Below the pieces are notes generated by a model. The model saw only the letters and a program-made list of their open reading frames with translations. It did not search any database and was not told where the DNA came from. Made by a program: the position numbers and the translations under genes. From assembly GCF_019263745.1 (NCBI RefSeq), contig NZ_CP077107.1:620001-684000 (forward strand): DNA of 64,000 nucleotides, read 5' to 3'. The DNA comes from Methanospirillum hungatei (lineage in GTDB: Archaea; Halobacteriota; Methanomicrobia; Methanomicrobiales; Methanospirillaceae). Shown here one piece after another: positions 7,963 through 15,273 of this stretch; position 1 is the stretch's first letter; the number at the start of each line of letters is the position of its first letter.

Positions 7963-8333
7963 CAGTATCACCTTTTATCATATTGTATTTGTACTCAGTA
8001 TATTCTAAGGTATATGTAGAGTAATTAATCCTCATCTTCTTTATACTCACTGAGAATGAATTCAAATCCTAACCTGAATTATTCTCTTTACTCAAAATAT
8101 GCTCTCTGATCACATGATTAACACCCTATGGATCTTTAATTTCAAAAAATCCCTCCCTGAAATAAACAACATAAAATCCACCACTATCACTCCTAGCGAA
8201 TAAACCCTGACCACCCCAAATAATAGAAATCCACTTCCCGGAACCCAGAAAAGGAAATAACAAAAGAACCGAGGAAAATGTGAGTTCCCCCCAACCTTCC
8301 TGCATTCAGCCTGCTAACAAGTAAATGATTAAC
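7963..8333. repeat. Non-coding spacer repeated at 10860-11225
   Basis: The sequence between the MntA copies and the mscL copies is repeated in both blocks with scattered differences (for example a shared ctcactgagaatgaatt and a shared ccctccctgaaataaacaac). It holds no gene. AT-rich parts just left of mscL and right of mntA may be the divergent promoters. Confidence 0.65.
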
Positions 8334-8644
8334 ATGGCCGGAATGATTGCAGCATTTCTTGATTTTTAAATGAGTATCCGGTTGTGGCCCTTGCAGTGGC
8401 GTTTATCATGGGTGCTCCAGTAGCAGCCCGGGTAAATTCGTTTGTTGACAATAGTATCATGCCGTTTATTGGAGTTCTGGTTCCATCCGGAGACTGGAAG
8501 ACCGCAACTTTGGCATTGGGACCGGTTAACCTGGGGACAGGTCCGTTTTTAGCTGAATGTATCAATTTTATAGTAATTGCTCTTGTGGTATTCATGATTG
8601 CCAAAAAAGTAATGGGCGATGAAAAGGGAGAGAAAAAGGAATGA
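8334..8644 (+). pseudogene. mscL: mscL-like mechanosensitive channel, copy 2, one-base deletion
   Basis: From ATG 8334 the frame reads MAGMIAAFLDF and then hits TAA because the T-run at 8363-8367 is one T short. With one T restored, the protein continues through NEYPVVALAVAFIMG (helix 1), the loop MPFIGVLVPSGDWKT, AECINFIVIALVVFMIAKK (helix 2) and a charged tail to TGA 8642-8644. The corrected length is 103 residues. Helix order, the conserved N-terminal helix start and the short tail fit the MscL family, which releases solutes under osmotic stress. The only visible lesion is this homopolymer slip, so it is either a very recent pseudogene or a sequencing error. Confidence 0.78.
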
Positions 8645-8946
8645 GAACTAATAATTACTCAAATAATCCGGATCCTCTTATTTTTCATCTCCTAGAAAAG
8701 TGGGTGCAAATGTTTTCAATAAGGCATCGGCTATAGCAAGGTGTAGTATTTAAAAATCCCTCCGGTGTGCCAAAAAACTCTCCACAATCCCTGATTAACA
8801 TGTGCCCGGATTTCTCATAAGTTGCAAATTCAGGATTATTCAAGGTAACAATTATGACTTTAGGGAGAAGTATATCGAGATATATATGAATACCTTATGA
8901 GAAGATTAATACTTGAGAGAAGGGAGAGAATAGAGAAGTTAGATCA
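8645..8946. repeat. Partial copy of the R repeat plus AT-rich spacer
   Basis: Bases 8690-8860 carry the part of the R repeat that is closest to mscL (shared ctccggtgtgccaaaaa). The rest of R is deleted. The remaining bases up to the PIN gene are AT-rich and contain a possible TATA element (atatatatgaat near 8881). No gene is seen. Confidence 0.55.
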
Positions 8947-9387
8947 ATGATGAAATTATATCTCGATGTCTGTTGTTTATGCAGGCCCTTTGATGATCAA
9001 GATCAATTTATCATCAGACAGGAGGCTGATTCTGTTCAGGAAATATTCACAATGTCCAGTAATTCAGTTATGCTTATCGGAAGTGAGATGATTGATGAAG
9101 AAATTTTCCGTATAAGTCATATACAGAAACGTGAATTAGTGATGGGTTCTACCCAACTTATGCAGGAATATGTCCGTATTGATGAGACCATAAAATAAAG
9201 AACGATGATACTACGATCATATGGGTTCCATTCTGCAGATGCAATCCATATTACTTGTGCAGAAAAATCTCAGGCATCTTTTATCACAACCGATAAACAA
9301 ATACTTCAAACAGCAGAAAAGATGAAACATTTACTACAATGTAGTGTAGTACATCCGCCAATATGGCTCATGGAGAATAATATATGA
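8947..9387 (+). pseudogene. PIN-domain toxin with one in-frame stop
   Basis: The frame starts MKLYLDVCCLCRPFDDQ (ATG 8950), the PIN opening with its first metal-binding Asp. It continues past a single TAA at 9196-9198 into RSYGFHSADAIHITCAEK and FITTDKQIL, which are the second and third acidic blocks of a PIN RNase. Both halves lie in one frame, so only the nonsense codon breaks it. The second half could only be made from an internal start and would lack the first Asp. The next gene overlaps its stop (ATGA, 9384-9387), as expected for a toxin followed by its antitoxin. Confidence 0.83.
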
Positions 9388-9572
9388 CAACGAAAACATT
9401 ATCCCGGATCCAGCAGGAAGGGATGCAGGCTTTAATTAATACCCTCGGTCCGGTTGATGCAATCCGTTTCATCAAAATATTTGATTCTGGTTATGGAGAT
9501 TATACTGCCGAAAGAAAAAATTGGTTGCCTGATGATCCGGATGAGTATTTCAACTCCATCGAAACCAGATGA
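9384..9572 (+). CDS. Probable antitoxin of the PIN-domain toxin
   Basis: A 62-residue protein (MTTKTLSRIQQEGMQALINT... DYTAERKNWLPDD) of a short family that commonly sits beside PIN-domain genes in methanogens and cyanobacteria. The centre GPVDAIRFIKIFDSGYGDYT is conserved within that family. It overlaps the PIN gene by four bases and is therefore coupled to it. The role as antitoxin is inferred from position and size only. Its toxin has an in-frame stop, so this gene may be under no selection or may act on related PIN toxins. Confidence 0.68.
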   Translation: MTTKTLSRIQQEGMQALINTLGPVDAIRFIKIFDSGYGDYTAERKNWLPDDPDEYFNSIETR

Positions 9573-9682
9573 CGAGAAAATAAATGATCTAAATGCCTCT
9601 TTTGAAAAAAAAAATTTAATTTTTCCTTAAATTATAAGAGTTACCTGATGATTCAGGTATTTCCATTTTCGAAATAGGTAGA

Positions 9683-9878
9683 GTGTACCAAAAAACTCTC
9701 CACCACTCCCGGATTGCCGAAAGCCCCCCCATCCGGATCCCCGATACTCCGGGTTACATGACCGGATAACAGCTGGTCCGGACCGTTATTGTGGCTTACC
9801 CCTAAATTTATAATTTTTTAGATCCGGTGGCTTCGTCGGTAGATCCTGGTGTGAAAAGGAATCGGTGTGTCAGCTCTA
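9683..9878 (-). repeat. Direct repeat R2: remnant of the same minus-strand gene
   Basis: Second long copy of the R repeat, starting with tgtaccaaaaaactctccacc and ending at the 3' edge of the MNT gene. On the minus strand the frame is broken in several places, including one extra base in the run of seven or eight Cs/Gs near 9725. It flanks the MNT-HEPN-MNT-mscL block on one side while R3 flanks it on the other. Confidence 0.72.
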
Positions 9879-9879
9879 A

Positions 9880-10200
9880 TCATCCTTCCGCTGCATAAAC
9901 GGTCCTTCCCTCTTTTATACCATAATATAATGCTGAGCCAATTGGAGGATTCAGGATTTCATTTCTTGTACTTACAAGTATATCCACACCCACTCCAGGT
10001 GCAACCCTGCCGATGGCATTTCTAATTTCTGCCATTTTTCTCCCCTTTTCAGGAACAGATTCAAAAACAACTAGAATATCAAGGTCAGATGAGTCTGTTT
10101 GTTCTCCCCTGGCATATGAACCAAAAAGAATTATTTTTTCCGGATGCTCCGCTAACACCACCTGTAGAACAACGTTCTGAATAATATTTTCATTAAGCAT
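9880..10200 (-). CDS. MNT nucleotidyltransferase (second MNT of the HepT cluster)
   Basis: A 106-residue nucleotidyltransferase with GSYARGEQTDSSDLDILVVF (GS-x10-D-x-D), then VGVDILVST as the strand with the third carboxylate. It belongs to the longer MNT class that pairs with HEPN proteins and ends at the edge of repeat R2. The start ATG at 10200 lies 22 bases after the stop of the HEPN gene, so the order of transcription is MntA, HepT, then this MNT. One HEPN toxin is thus flanked by two different transferases. All catalytic residues are present. Confidence 0.88.
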   Translation of the reverse strand: MLNENIIQNVVLQVVLAEHPEKIILFGSYARGEQTDSSDLDILVVFESVPEKGRKMAEIRNAIGRVAPGVGVDILVSTRNEILNPPIGSALYYGIKEGRTVYAAEG

Positions 10201-10221
10201 AAAACATCCTCAAATATTTCT

Positions 10222-10566
10222 CTATTCTGCCTTTATCTCCTCGATAATCTTCCGGATCTTTATATCCAGGTCCGGAATATCATGCTTGATTACTGACCAT
10301 ACTACAATCCATTTTATTCCAAAATATCCGTGTATGAGTTTATCTCTCATTCCGGCAATGGCATTCCAGGGAATATCCGGATGAGCATCCCGAAATGCAG
10401 GAGAGAGGTTTTTTACCGCTTCACCAATTATCTCAAGAGAACGGGGAATAGAACGACTTAAATCAGGGTCAAGTCTGATATCATCAACATTCAGAGATCC
10501 GGTTTTATCAAGAATATACTGTATTTCATCAAGAATATGATATAAAAAAGGGAGTGACTCTTTCAT
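10222..10566 (-). CDS. hepT: HepT-like HEPN toxin (DUF86), intact
   Basis: A 114-residue DUF86/HepT protein. GMRDKLIHGYFG contains R-x4-H-x-Y, the RNase motif whose tyrosine is the AMP acceptor in characterised MntA-HepT pairs. Upstream RSLEIIGEAVKNLSP is the conserved dimer helix. Its ATG overlaps the MntA stop (ATGA, 10563-10566), which couples translation. It is expected to cut RNA when not modified. The duplicate at 7325-7672 is broken, so this is the only working copy in the window. Confidence 0.92.
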   Translation of the reverse strand: MKESLPFLYHILDEIQYILDKTGSLNVDDIRLDPDLSRSIPRSLEIIGEAVKNLSPAFRDAHPDIPWNAIAGMRDKLIHGYFGIKWIVVWSVIKHDIPDLDIKIRKIIEEIKAE

Positions 10567-10859
10567 ACCCAGACTACCTCTCGGGAAATATAGAGAAGAA
10601 TATAAGGAGAAACGCCATCCGTAGTTACAATTTCTATTTTTCTTGGAAACAAAGACTGGAGGTACACTTCAAGATCAAGATATTTTTTATATGTAATGGA
10701 TTCCGGATCAAGTTCAATGAGGAGATCGAGATCACTGGAATCTTTGGCTTCATCCCGTACTACAGAACCGAATAAACCTACATTTGTCACACCAAATCGG
10801 TCTTTCAAGTCATGAGCTTCTCGTTTCAAAATTGAAAGTACCTCATCTCGTTCTGTCAT
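10563..10859 (-). CDS. mntA: MntA-like nucleotidyltransferase antitoxin, copy B
   Basis: A 98-residue minimal nucleotidyltransferase with GSVVRDEAKDSSDLDLLIEL. It differs from copy A at only a few residues (R/K near position 16, D/E in the motif loop, L/P near the C-terminus). In the known system this enzyme adds AMP to HepT and blocks its RNase activity. The ATG at 10859 follows an AGGTGAT site. Its stop overlaps the start of the intact hepT gene. Divergent spacer DNA separates it from the third mscL remnant. Confidence 0.92.
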   Translation of the reverse strand: MTERDEVLSILKREAHDLKDRFGVTNVGLFGSVVRDEAKDSSDLDLLIELDPESITYKKYLDLEVYLQSLFPRKIEIVTTDGVSPYILLYISREVVWV

Positions 10860-11225
10860 CGGTATCACCTTTTATCATATTGTATTTGTACTCAGAAATT
10901 GTATATTTCAAAGTATATGTAGAGTAATTATTCCTCATCTTCTTTATACTCACTGAGAATGAATTTAAATTCTTACATAAATTATTCTTTTTACTCGAAA
11001 TATACTCTCTGATCACATGATTATCACCCTATGGATCTTTTATTTCTAAAAAATCCCTCCCTGAAATAAACAACATAAAATCTACTACTGTCACTCCTAG
11101 CGAATAAACCCTGACCCCCCCGACTACCACTCCCGGAACCCGGAAAAGGAAAGAACAAAAGAACCGAGGATAAATAGAGTGAGCGTTCCCCAACCAATCA
11201 GCCTGCTAACAAGGAAATGATTAGC
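10860..11225. repeat. Non-coding spacer, second copy
   Basis: This is the counterpart of 7963-8333. The differences are small substitutions and short indels (for example ccgactaccactcccggaaccc here against a longer form there). No gene is present. Confidence 0.65.
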
Positions 11226-11535
11226 ATGGCCGGAATGGTTGCAGAATTTCTTGAATTTTAAAAGAGTGTCCGGTTGTTCCTCTTGCAGTGGCGTTTATCA
11301 TGGGTGCTCCAGTAGCAGCCCCTGGTAAAGTCGTTTGTTGACAATAGTATCATGCCGTTTATTGGAGTTCCGGTTCCCATCCGGAGACCGGAAGACCGCA
11401 ACTCTTGGTTTGGAACCGGTCAATCTGGGGATAGATCCGTTTTTAGCTGAATGTATCAATTTTATTGTAATTGCTCTTGTGGTTTTCATGATTGCGAAAA
11501 AAATAATAGGCGAAGAAAAGGGAGAGAAAAAGTAA
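11226..11535 (+). pseudogene. mscL: mscL-like channel, copy 3, multiply frameshifted
   Basis: ATG 11226 begins MAGMVAEFLEF and then the frame fails. Further small indels occur near 11265, at 11319-11325 (cccctggtaaag against cccgggtaaat) and at 11371 (an extra C). The second half, from about 11385, is intact and encodes the loop, helix 2 (AECINFIVIALVVFMIAKK) and the charged tail. This copy has decayed more than copy 2, in which only one base is missing. Confidence 0.8.
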
Positions 11536-11585
11536 AAAGATCCAATAATTACTCATATAATCCGGAGATTTTTCTTTTTCATTTC

Positions 11586-11862
11586 CTAAAAAAATCCGGG
11601 TACAAATGTTTTCCAGATGGCATCAGCCATAGCAGGTGTAATATTCAATAATCTCTCCGGTGTGCCAAAAACGCTCTACCACTCCGGATTACCAAAAGCA
11701 CCCCCATCCGGATACCCGATACTCCGGGTTACATGACCGGATACCAGCTGGCCTGGACCGGTATTGTGGCTAACCCCTAAATCAATAATATTCGTTCCGG
11801 TGGCTTCGTCGGTATATCCGGGGGTGAAAAGAAATTGGTTGTTGTCCTTATCTGGTGGAATG
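11586..11862 (-). pseudogene. Unidentified minus-strand gene remnant (repeat R3)
   Basis: On the minus strand about 90 codons are open except for one TAG (at W-TAG-S). Recognisable stretches are TPGYTDEATGTNIIDLGVSH, GPGQLVSGHVTRSIGYPDGG, FGTPERLLNITPAMADAIWK and TFVPGFF followed by a stop at 11586-11588. The gene pointed towards mscL and ended 50 bases from it. I do not recognise the family. Copies R1 (5508-5780), R2 (9683-9878) and the short one at 8690-8860 are more decayed versions. The gene's front part is missing in all. Confidence 0.7.
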
Positions 11863-11933
11863 ATTTAATTGAATTCGTATTCTCTTTTAGTTTTGAATGA
11901 GTTATTTTCCCAATTTTATTATGAAGCATTTAT

Positions 11934-13654
11934 CCCACATTCGCTAGATCTTTTTTTCAGATGTAGAATTTTTCATACTCCGGTCCAAGCAAATGTAGTA
12001 TCTTCAAGTTCTCAGGACTCAATCGTTGAACTGATGAGCACAATCTATCATTGAACACAATAATGCAGGATTTTATTTCCCTGAACTTAAAGAAAACCCA
12101 TTTTAAGGTTGGATTATAAGTTGGTTTTTTCTTTTGATTCAAAACAGACGCCTTTTCTTCTTGCAACCGCTTTCTCATTAACCACTCAGTATATGCATAA
12201 ATCATGAGGCAAAGAACCATAATCATACATAATGCCTCAATACATCTCTCATTTTTCAGATAGACTTCAGCAACCCTGAACGATTTGTCTTTTAAGAACC
12301 GAAATCCTTGTTCAACTAACATTTGTCCTTTATAATGGTCTAGTACGGCTTCAGCATTCAGATCGAGAACATTTGTAGCAAGAATAAACCTGCCCAGGTA
12401 AGCACGTTCTTTATCAATTGTCTGCTGATTTGGTTTGACAGAAGCCTTTATTTGATATTTTGTTAGGAGAACTTCACCTTCTTTTGGCCTTCCTCGTTTA
12501 CCGTTTGATCGTTTATAAACAATTTTAACATCTGATTCTGTCAGAGTCACCAATGAATTCTTGTTCAGATACCGTAAAAGAGCATTTCTGGTATCCGCTT
12601 CGCATTCATAGAGGATTTTCGTGACCTCTTTCAATCCTTTTATTGCAACCTTGTATCGCTTATCAAGGTTTTTATCAAATGTTTTTTCCTCACGAACCTT
12701 CATTTTTTCAGATGAAACAATGATCCATTTTTGGGGGATCCCCCCATAAGTAGAATCTGCGGAACAGCAGGAATATCTAGGATCTGAAGTTGGAACGAAA
12801 TCCACATCAGATTTCTGGAGTTCGGTCATCTCATTGATCGTAGCAGGTACATTGGAGATCCATTTTGTTTCCTTGCCTAGAGAATTGATGTTTTTTTCAG
12901 TATAGAGGGCACTATCTCCCATGAATATGACATCCGGATCAAACTCAAAAGATTCTTTGAGAGAAAGAATGGTTTTAACTAATGTTTCCTTATCCGATTC
13001 GTTTCCATCATGTGCCCGGGCAAATATTGGAATACCGTGTTGATTTACAACAAGACTGAGAACAAAACGTTTGAGATCCCATCGTTTATCTTTTGGATGT
13101 CCTTTTGTAATTCTAATACAACCATCTCCAGAACCGTTTTCGTATTCACCATGAACACTGAAATTTGTTGTATCTACGTGACCGAGTTGTAATTTCTCCT
13201 TGTAAACGGTAAACATTTGAGTTACTAGGTCTGTAAATAACTTCGTGGGTCCATAGGCATGGATTTGATCCAGTAATCGACCTAATACAGATTCGTTGAA
13301 ATGACTGGCTGAAATATCTGGACCTATCAGTCTTTCGAGATCAAGGTTTTGACAGTATTCCGGAAAAAGATAGAGACGTCTCTCGGTAAATCCGAGGCCG
13401 TTGAGAATAAAAGCTAATAATATTTGAGAACTGGATAATCGGTGCTGTCCGGTTTTGGGGAGAGCTCGATCAATTATTTGAGCTAAACCAAGTTTATGGA
13501 ATGTTCCTGCTACAATTCCAAGATGATCAATTGATTTAATCGAGTCTATTTGAAGAGGAATTTCCAGGGATTCCATTCTTCATAGATATCGACTAAAACT
13601 TAGTTATATATTTTACTATTATATAATTAATTTATGAGATCTGGCGAATGTAGG
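11934..13654 (-). mobile_element. IS1634-type insertion sequence (complete)
   Basis: The ends carry imperfect 18-bp terminal inverted repeats: cccacattcgctagatct at 11934-11951 and, on the other side, agatctggcgaatgtagg at 13637-13654, matching at 16 of 18 positions. The element is about 1.72 kb and holds a single transposase gene. A short target duplication ttat seems to flank both ends (11930-11933 and 13655-13658); IS1634 members usually make 5-6 bp, so the exact edge is uncertain by one or two bases. Confidence 0.85.
11957..13576 (-). CDS. IS1634-family transposase
   Basis: A 539-residue DDE transposase. The N-terminus (IKSIDHLGIVAGTFHKLGLAQ) is the DUF4277 domain. The core shows LGHVDTTNFSVHGEY (first Asp), VIFMGDSALYTEKN (second Asp) and GQMLVEQGFRFLKD (Glu), in the order and spacing of IS1634. 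RITKGHPKDKRWDLKRFV is the family signature after the first Asp. The frame is uninterrupted and the inverted repeats are present, so the element could still be active. It sits between the TA block and an AT-rich gene pair. Confidence 0.93.
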   Translation of the reverse strand: MESLEIPLQIDSIKSIDHLGIVAGTFHKLGLAQIIDRALPKTGQHRLSSSQILLAFILNGLGFTERRLYLFPEYCQNLDLERLIGPDISASHFNESVLGRLLDQIHAYGPTKLFTDLVTQMFTVYKEKLQLGHVDTTNFSVHGEYENGSGDGCIRITKGHPKDKRWDLKRFVLSLVVNQHGIPIFARAHDGNESDKETLVKTILSLKESFEFDPDVIFMGDSALYTEKNINSLGKETKWISNVPATINEMTELQKSDVDFVPTSDPRYSCCSADSTYGGIPQKWIIVSSEKMKVREEKTFDKNLDKRYKVAIKGLKEVTKILYECEADTRNALLRYLNKNSLVTLTESDVKIVYKRSNGKRGRPKEGEVLLTKYQIKASVKPNQQTIDKERAYLGRFILATNVLDLNAEAVLDHYKGQMLVEQGFRFLKDKSFRVAEVYLKNERCIEALCMIMVLCLMIYAYTEWLMRKRLQEEKASVLNQKKKPTYNPTLKWVFFKFREIKSCIIVFNDRLCSSVQRLSPENLKILHLLGPEYEKFYI

Positions 13655-13916
13655 TTATATGTTTACGATATATTAATAAAATGTTATGTCGTAAACTATA
13701 GAAGTAATTTCTCCCAAGTAACTATTTTGTCCGCATCACCCAATCAATCTATAAGAACAGCAATTTTTTATAATTTTTCGAGATGAAAAATGAAGAAAAA
13801 CTCACATATTATAATTGATTTTCTTAGATTAATGCTGAGGTTATAGACAGTTCTCTTAAATTAGTAAAAAAAAACAATTCAAAAAGTTTATTGTTAACTT
13901 CATCTCATTTCATTTG
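13655..13916. other. AT-rich intergenic region with likely promoter
   Basis: About 260 bases, strongly AT-rich, upstream of the 330-residue gene. Several TATA-like stretches are present and none can be singled out with confidence. No remnant of a gene is seen. Confidence 0.4.
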
Positions 13917-14906
13917 ATGACAAAAAGTAAATTACTATTTGCTCGTTTAACTTTTCATGCAAATCCATCTGATCTAGATCTTTCAATTAAGAAAACATTA
14001 GAATTAAGAAAAAAATCCTTATTGGGAGTTATTTCCTATTCAATGAATCCTAATAAAATAATTTTACAAGAAATCGAGGAAATGAAAAAAAAAGAAAAAG
14101 AGATTAATAAAAAGGAAAAACAAACAAAAAAAATAATTTTAGATGATTGGTCTTATATTGAATTAATCAGAGATTCTAGGTATTATAATAAGAGTTTGTT
14201 TAAATTTGCTGGAATTCAGATTAATGATAATACAATTTTTGGAAAATTGGGAAAAAATACAAGCCATCAATATAATGTTGAAGATGATGAAACAGAAGAT
14301 TTTCGTTCAGAATTTATAGAATCAAAAGATTTTTGCTATTTTTTAATTGATATTAAGAGTTCAATTATTTGTTTTGAAAATAAAAATACAGTAGGGCATT
14401 TAGCTCCAATCATTTTAATTCAAGATGCCTTTAACGCACTTCACCGAGGTGTAGAACAAATTGAGATCAATCTCATTACAAAAAGAAAAAGCATTTTAGA
14501 TAATACTGAAAGCATGAAGAAAATTACGAAAATTAGTTTAAAATTATCACTTCCTAATCCAAATAGTACTCCTTTGTCTGAACCTATGAGACAGTATATA
14601 AAGAGGATGAATGCTGATGGGATGGAAATGGACGTTAATTCACCGAAAGGGCTAGATATGGGTTTTTTTAAAGCATTTTTTGTGAGTGGGATTGCTCTTG
14701 CTGAAGAAGGGTATGGAAAAGTAAAAGTAAAGGGAATCGTCGAAAAAAATAATAAAGATCAAGGCATTGTTATCGAGACATATAATTATCCTTACTCCGT
14801 ATCTACTGATTTATCTACATTTGAAAAAACAACCGATAAGGAAAAAGTATTATTAGAGAATATTCATAACCTCGAAGAACTTTTAGAAGAGAATAAAGAT
14901 GAATGA
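13917..14906 (+). CDS. Hypothetical protein, first gene of a two-gene unit with a membrane protein
   Basis: A 329-residue cytoplasmic protein (ATG 13917; a TTG one codon earlier is less likely). It opens with KLLFARLTFHANPSDLDLS, has a long charged coiled-coil stretch at about residues 55-80 (EEMKKKEKEINKKEKQTKK), then a mixed alpha/beta body and an acidic tail. It may belong to the DUF4747-like group of accessory proteins, but I cannot confirm this. Its 3' end overlaps the membrane-protein gene by eight bases, so both are made together. GC content is much lower than in the core genes, suggesting transfer. A defence or toxin-type pair is possible from this layout but is inference only. Confidence 0.7.
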   Translation: MTKSKLLFARLTFHANPSDLDLSIKKTLELRKKSLLGVISYSMNPNKIILQEIEEMKKKEKEINKKEKQTKKIILDDWSYIELIRDSRYYNKSLFKFAGIQINDNTIFGKLGKNTSHQYNVEDDETEDFRSEFIESKDFCYFLIDIKSSIICFENKNTVGHLAPIILIQDAFNALHRGVEQIEINLITKRKSILDNTESMKKITKISLKLSLPNPNSTPLSEPMRQYIKRMNADGMEMDVNSPKGLDMGFFKAFFVSGIALAEEGYGKVKVKGIVEKNNKDQGIVIETYNYPYSVSTDLSTFEKTTDKEKVLLENIHNLEELLEENKDE

Positions 14907-15273
14907 AAATAATTTTCTCTCAAAAATATTGGATTATGGTTTAAAAAATATATTTTTAGCTAAAGATTTTTTAATTTCTGTTTTAATTTTTATTTTATTA
15001 AATTTATTTTCATATTCTTTATGTGAAACTCAAAAAAGTGAATTTCTCAGTAACATAATTTCAGTCTCTGCTGCATTATTTTCAATAATTATTATGGCAT
15101 TTGCAATTATTACGACATATACAGATAAGGAATATATTTTAGCTTGGATTGAAATTAAGAAATATAGTGGACTAATTACCTACTTTCAATTTTACTTATA
15201 TCTTCCTTTAGTAGTCATTTTAATTGCATTATTTAATTGGTTTTTTTTTACTCAAAATATTCTTTTTTTGTAA
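14899..15273 (+). pseudogene. Multi-TM membrane protein, 3' end cut off by IS66
   Basis: The remaining frame gives 124 residues with three hydrophobic segments: about residues 21-40 (FLISVLIFILLNLFSYSLCE), 52-74 (VSAALFSIIIMAFAIITTY) and 91-122 (ITYFQFYLYLPLVVILIALF). The stop codon TAA at 15271-15273 is inside the left end of the IS66 element: the last codons are host CTT TTT TT plus the IS base G, then TAA of the IS. Joining base 15269 to base 16907 restores an open frame of 40 more codons. The full protein would have had a fourth membrane segment and a basic tail. It is the partner of the 329-residue gene, with an eight-base overlap. Confidence 0.85.

Noticed and set aside
4934-11862. CRISPR array or integron-like cassette array
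   Set aside because: The repeats are about 200 bases, few, and derived from a coding sequence, not short regular repeats with spacers or attC-like ends.
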